Of a DNA stretch of 64,000 nt, positions 44,556-56,739 are shown piece by piece. Under the pieces are notes generated by a model. It saw nothing but the letters and a program-made list of their open reading frames with translations, was not told where the DNA came from and did not search any database. This stretch comes from Certhia americana (taxonomy: Eukaryota; Chordata; Aves; Passeriformes; Certhiidae). Every line of letters begins with the position of its first letter. Within the stretch, counting starts at the first letter, position 1. The DNA is taken from the NCBI GenBank assembly GCA_018697195.1, contig CM031878.1, positions 8,765,797-8,829,796 on the forward strand, read 5' to 3'. The position numbers and the translations under genes are program-made.

Positions 44556-45813
44556 CAAAAAGCCAAGACACCAAACCCCCTTCTGTTTATGTTCACACCC
44601 TGCATTAGGGCAAGGAAACAGGCCAGGCAAGCAGGAAGCAGATCTTGTGATCTAGTTGCTGTCCCCAGGCTTTTCTTGTCCATTTTTTAAATCTTTCTGG
44701 ACATTGCTATCTCATTTATAAAATTATGTCTCGAAATATTACTTTTGTCTATTATTCACAGGAAATTAAATTATGTCAATGAATGATTGTTAGGGACTGG
44801 GATAACATAATGATGGGAAAAATACCACTAGATTTTGAATCTACAGTCTACTCAGATAAAATCAAACTTAATGCGTGAATATTGAAGATTGTTTTCTAAA
44901 ATTACAAATGTTGGACAAGTGAAGAATTCAAGATATATTTAATTAAACACCTGGAGCACCTTGGCTGAACATCACCATAGAGTTGTTCATTCCCATATTT
45001 CTATACTAGATTGGGGAACAGCAGCTTTCCCATTTTTCTCATTCAACCTGTCTTCCTCAAGAAGGCACATTCAATGCTTTGATACTGTTTCCTTCCTAAA
45101 TAATAAGACCATAATTTCTACAAAATGGCACAAGTCCAGAGCATATGTTTCACTTGTGCTTGTCTCAAAGGTTACCACTTGGTGTGTGTCACACTGTGCT
45201 GACAAATGTGACCAAGCCATTGGTGCCAGTAGCAGTCCATGCTTTGGTTAAACCTCCAGTAATAAATGCTGCTGAAAAATGCAGAGCTGAAGAAACCACG
45301 TGCTAAAGCTACCTGTCACAAAACAAGCCATTAGCTCTAGCTTTAGATGTAACAGCACTAGCAATGTATTTCAAGTCTGGGGATATGTTCAGCTCCTTTT
45401 ATTTTGTCTTGGAAAACCTTGTTGAAAGAAATTACTTAGTCTAGCCGAGATTTAACAAAGCAGTTCTATTGTATTTTATGTTGTGGAAAATCATGTTGAA
45501 GGAAAAACATATTCAGCAGGAAAGAGACTGTGCCCTTTCCTAATGGTTGTTTCCCTCAGGAAAGAGGCTGTTGACTGCAAGGACTTGCCATTCCCAGCTC
45601 TCCAGGAACTTTGGGATCATGGTTCTTGTTGCTGTTAATTAATGGGAGATGCTCTTCTCTGAGAAAGCAAGTCCGGCTGGCAGCAGGAAAAAATCAGCTA
45701 ATTCCTTTTTAGCTCTTTCCCTCTACAAAGTTTTTGTAATTTTGTGAATGACTGCAATTACTATTTTGAAATCAGTAAGCACCAAATCTTTTGGGTTTCA
45801 TATAGACCAGTGT

Positions 45814-45817
<4 letters not shown>

Positions 45818-45864
<47 letters not shown>
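45818..45864. repeat. Poly(A) tract, A47
   Basis: Forty-seven uninterrupted A. The upstream sequence has no recognisable retroposed gene body, and I found no flanking target-site duplication, so a plain homopolymer expansion is as likely as a retroposon tail. Confidence 0.97.
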
Positions 45865-45868
<4 letters not shown>

Positions 45869-45960
45869 TGTGGTATGAAATGAAATCAGTCATGTTACTA
45901 CTGGAAAATCTGTTGTGATTATTGAGCAACTAGAATGTCTGGGGATTATTCTCAATTAAT

Positions 45961-46008
45961 TTGACATATATAACATTCGACATACACAACATTTGACATA
46001 TACGGCAT
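45961..46008. repeat. 16-bp tandem repeat, 3 copies
   Basis: Three adjacent units, TTGACATATATAACAT, TCGACATACACAACAT and TTGACATATACGGCAT, differing at a few sites. No function suggested. Confidence 0.9.
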
Positions 46009-47141
46009 TAATTCCCTTTGCTATACACACAGCTATTTCCACAGTAGACAATAAAATTAAGCTGTCCATACACCTGCAGGCTCTGGTCTCATATGCAGTT
46101 TAATTTGCCAGTAAGAATAATGCAGTTTTCTGAGGATGAATGACTCAGGGCTTGCTGGGTCAAGGTGTGCACAGACAAAATCACACCCTTCTGGTCATTA
46201 CTCGCTGGAATCATCATGTTCTGATTATTACTGTGAAATTAGTTAATAAGGCCCCTTTCAAAGTGGAAGAGGACTGCTTTCTCTGGGCATAATGTGCACT
46301 GCATCTGTCATGGGTTTATTCATTCTGGGTGAATCTGATCCCATTTAAGAAGATGTATTCTGCGAATGTAATATCTCTATTGTAATGCTTCTGTTGTTTC
46401 CAACACTTAAAAAAATGGTGAAAATTACCAATTATTTTAATCTGAAGCAAATTTTTAGAAAGCAACTTACATTGGGCCCAGTGTTTTGGCTTAAGCATAA
46501 AAAAGTAGAGGTAGAAGAGGAAAGTGATATTTCTGAGTAAGATATTTGCATGTGGGATTTGGAGAGCATGACATATTCAGAACAATGTATTTTCACTTTC
46601 TGTTGTCCAGAAATGGAAATTTATTTGATTTAATATCTACTAGTAAATTTCTACTTCCTATTAAAATGTGTTTTTGATATAATTGCTTTGAAGAGTAGGT
46701 AATCCCGAAATGTAATTATCTTGAGTTTTTTAATGTAATGCATATGTTGCATGGCACTTAGGTCTAAGTGGCCAGGCCAAGGGGCTTGCAACTCCAAGCA
46801 CCTTAACATCAGTGCTTTTCTTGTCAGACCACAGAGTAAATTAATTGAACAGAATAGTCACAAATACTCATAAATACAAAGAGACCCCATTGTGATCAGG
46901 TGAAGTTATTGTACAGTCTGAAATGAATATTCACACTTAGGCTGGTAGTAATGGTGGTTGTTTTTGTTTGTTTGTTTTGTTTTGCTGGAGTTCTCCTCAG
47001 CAGTACTTTGCCCAGATTAACTGATCAACTTCCCAAGTTAGAAAACAGGACCTACTCATTACTCTGAAAAAGGATGGATTTATGTCCTGTCCAGCCAAAA
47101 TTGCCTCTGTCCATAATTAGAAGCAGGCAAACCTTTTTCTT

Positions 47142-47222
47142 TACTAAAAGTATCTTTTTGCAATAAAAGTATTCTTCTACAATAAAAGTAAAAGTACTTT
47201 ACAATAAAAGTATTCTTTTACA
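47142..47222. repeat. About 20-bp tandem repeat, 4 degenerate copies
   Basis: Repeats of AATAAAAGTATTCTTCTAC-like units. The third copy is expanded by an internal AAAGTA duplication. Confidence 0.85.
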
Positions 47223-47649
47223 AGATACAAAGACCAACAATTGTCAGCATCCTTGAATTGGAAATGATGATTCTGTTTCTGATGTTGCCTGACAAATGGA
47301 GCTGTTACAGGTTTGTACAAGCAATGAACACAGTGTCTCTTTCCTAATAGTATCAGATCAACAGTAGTCTATTTTAAATTATCAGTCTCTGAAATTAATG
47401 GGACCACCTTTTTGGCTTTTTATGGAATAAAATAACCTGAAGAAGTATTCAAGTAGGGAGAGTGAGCCTGGCAAGGGGAGCCTGACAGAGAGAACTGCTT
47501 CTCACTGGAGAATGGAAGGTACCTTAGAGTCCCTTTCTGCCTCTGGGCAGCTCTGAGAAGATGAAGCCATGCTTTCCAAAACAGTGCAAGGCAGCAGGTT
47601 GAGAAAGTGTGTGTCTAAGATGAAAGGAGGTGTCCACATGATATACAAA

Positions 47650-47757
47650 GGGAAAGATTCTTCCCTGTAGGGGCAATCCAGTCTAGAGCAGGTTGTTAAG
47701 AGAGGTAGTGGGGTCTTTGTTCTCGGAGCTTTCAGGATCAGCTGGAGAAAGCCCCAT
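47650..47757 (+). mobile_element. CR1 LINE fragment, degenerate
   Basis: Reads 'gggaaagattcttccctgtaggggcaatccagtctagagcaggttgttaagagaggtagtggggtc' and 'ctttcaggatcagctgga'. It follows the CR1 pattern 'aagaaattcttccctgtgagggtg...ggaacaggttgcccagagaggttgtgg...ttcaagaccaggttgga'. The terminal repeat is not seen. Old, partial copy. Confidence 0.6.
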
Positions 47758-48107
47758 TATCTGACCTTCTTGCTGCTGCTGTTTTTAACAGATGGCTGCA
47801 CTGAGTACCATCATCTCTTCCAGACTGGGACACCTCTGTGCCATGACTATTTGCTTAAAGCCATGCAGTCTTTTCCAGTCCTATCCATGTATGATTCTTT
47901 TCGATTAATTCACTCTGTTTCTTAAACCAATTTATAGTTTGAAAACCTTGCTAGTCCATTTTCCAGTGAATATCTGACTCATGCTGTGACACACATCATG
48001 TCGTACTTTTCAGTATTTCCAAACTTCCTTAAGAAACAGTTCTCTCTCAAAAGCTAAGAAACTCAAGATGTTTTATCAGGTACTGACTGAAAACAGCCTT
48101 TCTTTTT

Positions 48108-48181
48108 ACATAAACACATACACATATACATATACACACACCTAAACATATACATATACATGTACATGTACATGTACATGT

Positions 48182-48235
<54 letters not shown>

Positions 48236-48236
48236 C
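48108..48236. repeat. Compound microsatellite (CA/TA/TGTACA)n
   Basis: Successive blocks of ACACATATAC-like repeats, five TACATG-type hexamers, (CA)n, (TA)n and (CA)n again, roughly 130 bp in total. Confidence 0.96.
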
Positions 48237-50375
48237 CCTCTGACTAACAACATGTTCTGCTTTCTTTTATCTGGTCAGAATAATCAGTCTTCAACACTCA
48301 GCTGGACCCCTGGGTGCCACAGTTCTCATACTATAAGGACGGTGCAGCATGTATTTGCATTTCTAGTTAGGTCACAAGCGTGTTTCTCCTATGATTGAAT
48401 TTTCACAGCTTGGGGATTACCTTACTGAGGATTCTGCTGTGCATTTCTGCTCTCTGCTGATTTCTCAAATGCACTGTATCTTGTTTACAGTCTTCTGCTG
48501 CTATCATGCAAACTTACTCTATAATTGAGTCTGTTTCATGTTTTACCTCATTGCTTAGGTTACAAGCAAGCCGCTGTACACTGGAGCTCTAACAACTGCA
48601 GTTGATGATGATTTTTTAGACTTCAGGCAACATTTTTCCTGTTATCTTAGAAGAAATATTCCAACACATTAGCCAAAACTTTAAAAATATTTTAGAACAC
48701 TCATTTTTCAATTGTGACTTTACAGAGAAGAGCCAAGCACAATTTACCACCACCATTCAAGACTTCAAGTTATCTTTACCTTCTGCCACTCAATAAATAA
48801 ATCCACCGTCTGGCAAAACTTGTTTTCCAAGTTCAATGGACAAGCTGTTTCTCCAGCTACAACTAAAGAGCATTGACTCTGGAAAATGGAAGAAAGGGAG
48901 AAAGGAACATGGAGAATACAGAAAGCTGGGTGTAAAACCACAAAGACCTTAACCTCTGAGATTAGCTGTTTCTTCTTGTCTGCAAAGCAAAAAACCTTCA
49001 CTAAGCATTTGGGCAGATTAAAGAACAGCAGTGGCAGATGTGTTGCCATGGTAGATGCAAGATGGCTCATTTTCTGTCGGCTGAACCTCCTACAATTGAT
49101 TATTTAATTTTCCACTATTTTGCCTGAGATTGCTATCAAATTAAGCCACCATCTGTCATTCTGTTTGCTCCAGCTGAAGTGTGGACAATGTTGCAGATCT
49201 TCCAGGCATCAGACATTTTCTCTGGCCTCTGCTAGAACTTATTTTCTATATAAATCAACTGTCTAGAACATTCCTCAGAATATTCACTTCATGACTTGGG
49301 AAGAAGTTACCTGGCCGTATTGTCTCAAGTGTTTATCTGCTATAAGATTAGTGTGCTTCTTCTTCTGCTGGCCTTTTTATCTTTGTCAGGAAAATATTTC
49401 AAGTACCTCATCTTGCCTTTTTCCAGATACAAAGTACTAAATTATTTTATAAAGGTTGCTTCTCATGAGATAGAAAGAGGCATTCATTAAACAGGTACCC
49501 ATCTTGATTAAATTTTTTTTTCCTTAAAACATTTAAATGGAAGTGGTTTTGTTCTTTGCTAAGCCTACCATAAATCTAACTTCTCTTAATACACCTTCCT
49601 ATACTCCAAGCTAGACAATATATTAATTGTACCTATTCCTCCTTGTCTCTTTTTTGCATATATAACTTCTATCTGGTCAATATTTATTTAACAGGACCAC
49701 TTGACCAAAAAAATTTCTCTGCCTTGACTGTAGCTTTTTGACCATCTAAAACTTTTCTCAAAGAATTAAAATATCCATTCTTGTTCCTTCTCTTTTGTTT
49801 TGTCCTTTCTTTCAAATGAAGCTGCCTAAAACTATTCTCATATGCAATAGAAGAACTGTCCCCTTTTTATCACTGTGACTGTCACTAATCCATGAATTTT
49901 GCCTTACAAGACTCAGAAAGAACTAGAACAGTTAAAACTGTTAGACCTTGAAGACTTCCAAGTGGCAGTGTATACAATGAAACTTTGGGTAGAAATCCCC
50001 CAACTTTTTCTCAGTTACCTTTTACCACAAATAAAGTGAGTGAACATTTACAGAAAGCTTAACTTCACCACACCCCCCACCAAAAAGAAAAAACCCAAAC
50101 AAAACCCAAACTAAACAAATCCAGAGAAGTACCACTTAGCAGTCTGAAGGGATGGATAGATGAGATAGGAAGAGAACAGAGTTCTGTTAGCATCAGGTAG
50201 CATTGAAGACAGAGATGCAAATTTCAGAATAGCAACAGTATTACTGTCAACATAGATACTCTTCTCATTGGTTTACAACATTCAATCTTCTTGTATGTGT
50301 CAAATGCAGGAATAAAAGAGCTAAAAAAGGAGAATCAAGCCAATTCATAGGTGATACAACTAATGTTCAGTCCTT

Positions 50376-50378
<3 letters not shown>

Positions 50379-50427
<49 letters not shown>
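50379..50427. repeat. (TG)n microsatellite
   Basis: About 24 perfect TG units, followed to about 50485 by imperfect G/T-rich sequence (GTGTGGTGTGTTTGTGGGTG and similar). Confidence 0.98.
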
Positions 50428-50428
<1 letters not shown>

Positions 50429-51569
50429 GTGGTCCTGTCGAGGTGTGAGTTGTGTGGTGTGTTTGTGGGTGTGTGTTGTGGGGCGCTCTGGACTGTAGTT
50501 TAAAGTGTCTAAGGTGAGCAATGGCTCCTGTGACACATGGTAAAATTGCTCTACCTGTGTTATACCTGTTTTTTTTCCTCTTAACCAGGTTAAAAGCAAT
50601 GCTTTTAACATTCTAGACATGCAATTCCTCCCACTGGTTGTCTGTAATGTCAATTATATTGTCTTCTCTAAAATAAGAAATTTCCAATTCTTTTTGCTTC
50701 TTGCTGCAATTTCTCTCAATTGAAAGATATTTCTTTGCACTTTTCCTGTCATTGTAGGTGAATTTGTTTGTGATTTGCTGAGTTAATGTCTGTGTTATAT
50801 TTGTCTCATTTACATATTCTTATTTTTAAACCACTGCCTTCGTTAGTGCTTCGCTTCCTGAATTACCACTGCAACACAGGAAATACTGGTCACCTAGTCT
50901 TTAAAAAAGCCTTCTGTTTAGAACTCTGGGAACAGCCGTCTCACTCTATTAATATGACTATGATGTGTCTCCATTATTTCTATCATATTCCTGCCTCACT
51001 CCTGGGGACAGAAAATATGGAGTCAAGTTTTTTTTCTCCCATCTGTCTAGTTTGGTTTTATATCATATTGATCCTAGAGTGGACCATCACTAGCAGTGTT
51101 TTTCTGTATATCTTCACAATACTGTCTAGTTCCTGGAGCACAAGTAAAAGAGTCAGCCTTTGTGCTTTTCTCCTCCTAAGAGACCGCATACACTATGCTA
51201 CTCTTCATCCACTGAGAGGAAAGGATGCCCATTAGGCAATGTCCTGAGCTGTTAACTGAGTTTTACTTCTTCACAGACAATTTTCTTGGCAGTTGACTTG
51301 TCAACAACTTGGTAACAATATGAGTTCTCCAGCCACATTGAAAACTGTTTCTACTTCTCATCTTTTCTAGTAGTCTTCAGTCTGGACTGTACATGACTAC
51401 AAGTACTGGGGCATGTCAGAGAATAGTGTAGCTTTCATCCAGTCTTGTGAAAATTTCTGAATATCACCAAGAACTAGAAGTGACTTTATTCTGACATTTA
51501 AATCAGTTGTTTTTTTAAAGGGTTATTTGATCTGGACCAACACTGCTATCTGCCTAGCTTTGTAGAGTG

Positions 51570-51609
51570 AAGGATTCTTTAAGACCAATAAAGGTCTTAA
51601 AGAATCCTT
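51570..51609. repeat. Perfect inverted repeat, 17-bp arms, 6-nt loop
   Basis: AAGGATTCTTTAAGACC, loop AATAAA, then GGTCTTAAAGAATCCTT. The arms are exact reverse complements and would form a stable hairpin in RNA or single-stranded DNA. No surrounding transposon or small-RNA gene is recognised. Confidence 0.97.
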
Positions 51610-52289
51610 AGCTGCAGCTCCCTTGGTTGTACGGTCGAGGACAAGAAGGTCACAATTTTCTCCTACAGCTTGAGAAACATAAGGCACCAGTGGGGTTCCC
51701 CCCATGAAATTGCAGAGAACATCTTTGTTATTTATGCATAAGCAAACACAGAGATGCTAGCAGAGTTACAAATCAAATCATAAGATGCTATATAGATAAT
51801 ATTTTGTTCTTAGTACTTTGTTCTTGACAGGGGATAAACCACTGTAATCAAAGGCATGAGAAATGTTGTGAGTTCTTATATGTGGACAATGACTGCTAAA
51901 TAACCTTCAGAAAAAAATATTTCCTTCAGATGAAGGGACTTCAATACTTGCTTTTAAGATCCATTCAGGGCAATTTTGATTTTAGTTAATCTGATGACAC
52001 CGTCATTGAACTCGGAGCTGCATCTGATACTAAGAAATGGCTGGAACCATGATTATTTTGTAAGCAAATGGAGAAGGGAGATGTTGGAGCACTATTTGTG
52101 AGGTGTGGTCTTGAGCAGCAGAGAAGTGAAAGAATGAGTATAAACTAGGAAGAGCCCAAAACTACCACTGCAAAGTTACATTTCAAATGTGCAAGTCTGT
52201 GCCAGGTAGTTTGAGTGATGGCCTGTGTCCCCTTTCACACAAGGGAAGGGAGCATGTACACCTGATGCTGTTACTCTAAACTCAACGTC

Positions 52290-53262
52290 ATCTCCTTGAG
52301 CTACAATGCTGTTCTGCAGGCTTCAAAGTTCCCAAAAGTTTTTGGGGAAAGTGGAGGAAAGGTGAGAGGGGAGGGACAAGGAGAAGGAAGAGGAGAGGCA
52401 GGGGTTGGCATACAGGAACCCTCTAAGAGCTCGAAGCTTATGCTGAAATGCCGGTGTGAAGATTTCCTCAGATTTCCTTGCTTAGGAAGAGATCCCAAAG
52501 CAGCCTCTGCCCAGCCTGGGGTCCCTCCTGTACCTCAGAGCTGGAGTGAGACACATCCCTGTGCCTCAGGGCACCGAGCAGGTGGAGCTTTCCTACCGGG
52601 ATCGATACTGGAGCAGGGACAAGGGGCCCCAGCAGGACATGGTGGGGATATGACCCAGAGGAGCTCTGAGGGTGCAGGGACCACTCAGGGACATTGCCAC
52701 CGCCATCTGCATGAACACCCCCTGGAACAGCAAGCACAGGGCCCTGGCACCAAGCTCAGATGGTGGTCAAGTACTGTCCAAGGAGCTCAGGCTAGGTTTC
52801 CACTCGTCACAGCTCCACGAGTCCAAACTTGTCCACTTTCCAAAACTCATATTCCTGCACACACCAGAAAGGATGCGGTGACCCAGAGCGAGCACCTATG
52901 AACGTGTGTGGGACTCCAGGTCTCAGTGCAGGGAGTGCCAGGGCCTGGTGCTGCTCAAAAGAGCAAAAACTGTTGGAGCCTGGCAGCTGCAGAAACACCA
53001 GCCATGTGAGGTGTGACCAGATGGACGATCTGCTTAGGCTGGTGGCACAGCTGAGGGGAGAAGCAAAAAGGTCAAGAAATATTAGAAGGAAGTCTGAGAA
53101 GAAGACTGGCTGGTGGAGCCATACTCTACCATCCCCTAGACAGGCAGGACCATCCACATCTCAAGAAGCAATGGATCTCCTGGTCTGTCTCCACCAAGCT
53201 GAAGGAGGGGAACACAGAAATTTTGGTTCTAAAATCTTGGAAGACATAGTGAGTCACCATGA
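52290..53262 (+). mobile_element. CR1-like LINE 5' segment with ORF1-like frame
   Basis: GC-rich block, unlike its AT-rich surroundings. An open frame of 145 codons (52829-53266) contains CDQMDDLLRLVAQLRGEAKR, then RNIRRKSEKKTGWWSHTLPS, then QAGPSTSQEAMDLL. This resembles the coiled-coil region of avian CR1 ORF1 (pattern 'DLLRLVAELREEVxRLRSIRE...EIDWW'). The upstream G-rich part, open for 201 codons from 52296, would be 5' UTR. Sequence typical of ORF2 and the 3' UTR is missing downstream. Family call is from memory; the outer borders are approximate. Confidence 0.5.
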
Positions 53263-56200
53263 ATAATCTGTTCAGTTCATAGTATTTCACAATAAATCAG
53301 TCTTTAATGTGGAATATGATTTTGATAAGCTATTTTTTTCTTTCTGCCCTACAAATTCAAAGTAATTTACCAAATAAAACTAGTATTAAATTCTTCTACC
53401 TGTAATTTATCTGATTTCCCATTTCCATTTAAATGTTGCTTTGATGTAACGAAAGTATGAAATCTCATAGAGACAGGGCACACGGTGTTTACCTTTGGTG
53501 TAGGCAGCTATTGAACAAGCTTAGCATAGCTAAGAGGCCTTATTTAATTTTGTGAAGACATTGTATGGATCCTTCTGTTATTAAGAATTACAAAATGTAG
53601 TGAGAGAACTAGAGAAGTAAAAGACCTATAGCAGATGAAAATTCAATATAATTGTAGCTTCACAACATAAATCAACTTTTCATTAGCAAAACAAAAAGTG
53701 AACAAGAATAAAATGCGTAACAACACAAGTGAATAGTTCTTTTGGTGTTGGTATGGTATTTTACATCAATTCTTCCTGAACATACCGTGTAGATCAGGCT
53801 TTTGACTCGGTCTGGTGTAATTTGAGCATTATGGAATGTTGTATACAATAACAGTGGCACGGTGGGGTGTGTCTTTGCCTTTGCCAAGCAGCGGTGAAAC
53901 GCACATAACACTCCTAAGCAGCCAGAGCGCTGCAGGAGAAACAAACATTGGAAGTTGCAGGGCAAAAAGGTGCTAATGGAGGTTGAGTGTGCATGTCTGT
54001 TTTCACCAGGACGCCCCACATCGGGGATCTGCTCCTCCCAGCCATGGCACAGCAAGAGCAGCGCCGGCTGCCGCGCAGCAGTGGGACGGTGACAGCCCCT
54101 GAGCAGTACTGGGTTACCGGCTGTGCTGGGAACCGCTGCAGGTCGGAGCCCACAATGATACGAAATTGCTTGGAACAAGCAGTCCTAAAACTGAAGATAC
54201 TTTAACCTGCATCTCTGATTAAGCCGATTCTGAAAAAGTATGAATGTAAAAGCAGCTGTAACCCTGAGCGTGGCCAGAGTGCAGAGTGCAGCCCCCAAGC
54301 AGTGATGCAGGGGATGAGACAGCAGCGCTCCTCTCGCCTTCCTTTAACACTGCAGGGCTGACTTGGACCAGGGAGCAGCGCTGGGAATGCTCTAACATAT
54401 ACAGCTTGTAGTGTTTCTAACAGAGAGTGTACTTGCTCTTGAACAAGCCTGCTCTTGTTCCATCTGGGGAGTTGGATGTAAGTGGCTTAACTCTGGGGTC
54501 TTTGGCATTAAAGCTGTCTCTCACTCCAGGGAAAAATCCTGCTTCCAGAAGGGCAGCTTTCTGACCTTTTCTGACATTAAAGCAATGTCAGAATTGCAAT
54601 GGGATTAGCCTGAGTCTGATTAGGTGCCTATAGTAATATCAGCAGTCAAGAAGACAGAACACACTGTATGGGAGAAAAGGAAAAGAAAGAAAACCTATCA
54701 CAGTTCCTACCACTGTATTTTTCCTGGTTTTATGCATTTAAATCACTATGGCTTTCCAGCAAGGTTGCCAGGTGAAAGCTGGAGTTTGGCACTCAGTTTT
54801 GTTGCTAGCACTGAGGGCTGGGCCATGCTGTAGGGCAGTTCAGTGTTGTATCACGACTCTGTTTGTTAGTTCCTGCCAGAGAGCTCAAGAAACAAGGAGA
54901 ATCATGGGCCACATGCTAAGAGGATGACAAATGCCTTCACTCATCCTCTTCATGTCCACAGCTGGAGATAATCACAGGTAGGATGTCTGCACCTGAATCT
55001 TTTCAATAAAATGTTGCAGCATTAAAGTGTGAGAATATCGTAACTCAAACCTAACTCCTTTTTAATGACAAAAATCCCAAGTGAATCTGCTCAGACTTAA
55101 GTACAAACAACCAAAGAACAGTGAAACCTATGTAAAATATATTTGCATGCATCTTCTGTCTTCCTTTTCATCCATTTTCCTTTCCAAATCCAGAGTGAAA
55201 AACAATATTTCCTCTGTATTGTGAAAGCACACCAACCCTATGCTGCAAGACAAAGAATGCTAGGACACTATTTGAGGTAATTGTTTTAGAGAAGCTCTTT
55301 GCTTCTGCTTTTGGGTGGATTGTGGAACAGGTGTTTTAAGGCAGGGATCAGTGCCTGCATTTAGGCTGGTGGTAAAGGTTGTAGAGAGGGACAGTGCAGA
55401 GAGGGATGTCTTGAGATAAGCTGTGCAGAGAACAAACAGGCTCACCTCTTTTTAGTTTCTGTAAAAGAAACACTAAAAGAAGTTTCTTAATTATGTGAGT
55501 AGGGGTATGCATATCCATATGTAAGTACATAAACAAAAGTCTTGAAACATTCTTAAAAACCCTTCTTGGGGAAGAAGGACTTAACTGGAAGTTACCGAAA
55601 CTTAAGAAAGCTACCGAGCCTGTTTAAAATCCTAACTCTCATTTATGGTCCCTTTTAAAACAGGCTGATTGAATATGTGAGTTTTCCTCATAATAAATAG
55701 ATGTATTTTGTTGTGCTCTCTGATTATCTCATGGGAAAGATAGCAGGATCTTAAAAGCAATCACAATCTGGTTATCAGTTGCAAACTCTATTGATTTTTT
55801 TTTTAAATGAAAATGTAACTAGTAAGGTACAATATTTGCTTTTAAAAGATGACAATTTTACTGTCTTGTGTAGGCTGAGAATAAAAGAGGCAGCTGATGG
55901 AAAGTCTGCAGATCTGATTGAAGAGTCAAACAGAAAACTATTCCTACATGAGATGAAACATAGACAAATAGCCCAGTTTGCTGTGTTTATGATGACTGTT
56001 AGTTGATCTGGGACCAGAGAGGGAGCAGGGATTAATAATGTTTTATTGCTGTTTAGGGAAATTTTAAATGGAGCCATTGTGATCCTTTACTGGTTAAAGC
56101 TTCATCAGGGAATGAGAAATTCCTCTTTTAGATAGTGAGTAAAGAAGCAAGAGCTTGAAGATGGGTTTTGCATATCAACTGGGAACTGGTACCTCTAGGG

Positions 56201-56379
56201 CTAATGTGTGTTTATGGTGCAGGCACAGAAGACTATTTCATTAAGCACTTTTTCAAGTCACACAGACTGGAGAAAAATGTTCAGGAAAGAACACGTATGC
56301 CATTGAGAGAAATTTGCAAATCCACAGCACAGTTCAATGGAAGTTAAAGAAAAAAACTGAACCAAACCAATCCCATACC

Positions 56380-56381
<2 letters not shown>
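53263..56381. other. Intergenic, one CpG-richer patch
   Basis: AT-rich apart from a small CpG-containing patch at about 53985-54400. A 168-codon minus-strand open frame at 53672-54178 overlaps the patch and shows no recognisable domain. No gene is supported. Confidence 0.5.

Positions 56382-56428
<47 letters not shown>
56382..56428. repeat. (CA)n microsatellite
   Basis: About 23 perfect CA units. Confidence 0.98.
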
Positions 56429-56430
<2 letters not shown>

Positions 56431-56717
56431 ATGTAAACATCCACATACATTCTTAACAGCTGCTAGAAGAGCTGGAAGCTAATCTCAGAAATGTCAAGCA
56501 CGGACATTTCACAGATGCTTTTTTATGTCTATGACAATGAGAAAGGAAGGAAAAGCAGAAAGTGTAGATTTTGGGACATAAGGAGTCCAATGTTGAGCTG
56601 CCTTGAAGGGTTCAGAACTACAGCCTGTTCACTGTTTCTTTCCTGAGGTTTACTGAGTCACTCTGGGAGGGGGAGTGTTTGTCTGCCATCATCCTATCTG
56701 ACCTTTTTGGTCCAACA

Positions 56718-56739
56718 AAGAGAAGAGCGCTCTTCTCTT
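56718..56739. repeat. 22-bp perfect palindrome
   Basis: AAGAGAAGAGCGCTCTTCTC followed by TT is its own reverse complement with no loop. No known factor site or transposon end is assigned. Confidence 0.95.

Larger units (their letters stand above)
44556..47141. other. Intergenic, simple repeats only
   Basis: AT-rich DNA with the A47 tract and a small 16-bp tandem array (listed separately). No gene recognised. Confidence 0.55.
47758..52289. other. Intergenic, microsatellites and inverted repeat
   Basis: Holds the compound microsatellite near 48.1 kb, the TG array near 50.4 kb and the hairpin near 51.6 kb (listed separately). The longest open frame is 149 codons at 50786-51235 (+), hydrophobic and without a recognised motif. 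Confidence 0.55.

Noticed and set aside
48047..48253. Cysteine/tyrosine-rich minus-strand frame
   Set aside because: Translation of the CA/TA microsatellite.
52296..52901. 201-codon + strand open frame as a gene
   Set aside because: G-rich, low-complexity leader of the CR1-like segment. The residues are biased and show no domain.
53672..54178. 168-codon minus-strand open frame
   Set aside because: It spans the edge of a CpG-richer patch, with no domain and no start context. The length is explained by local composition.
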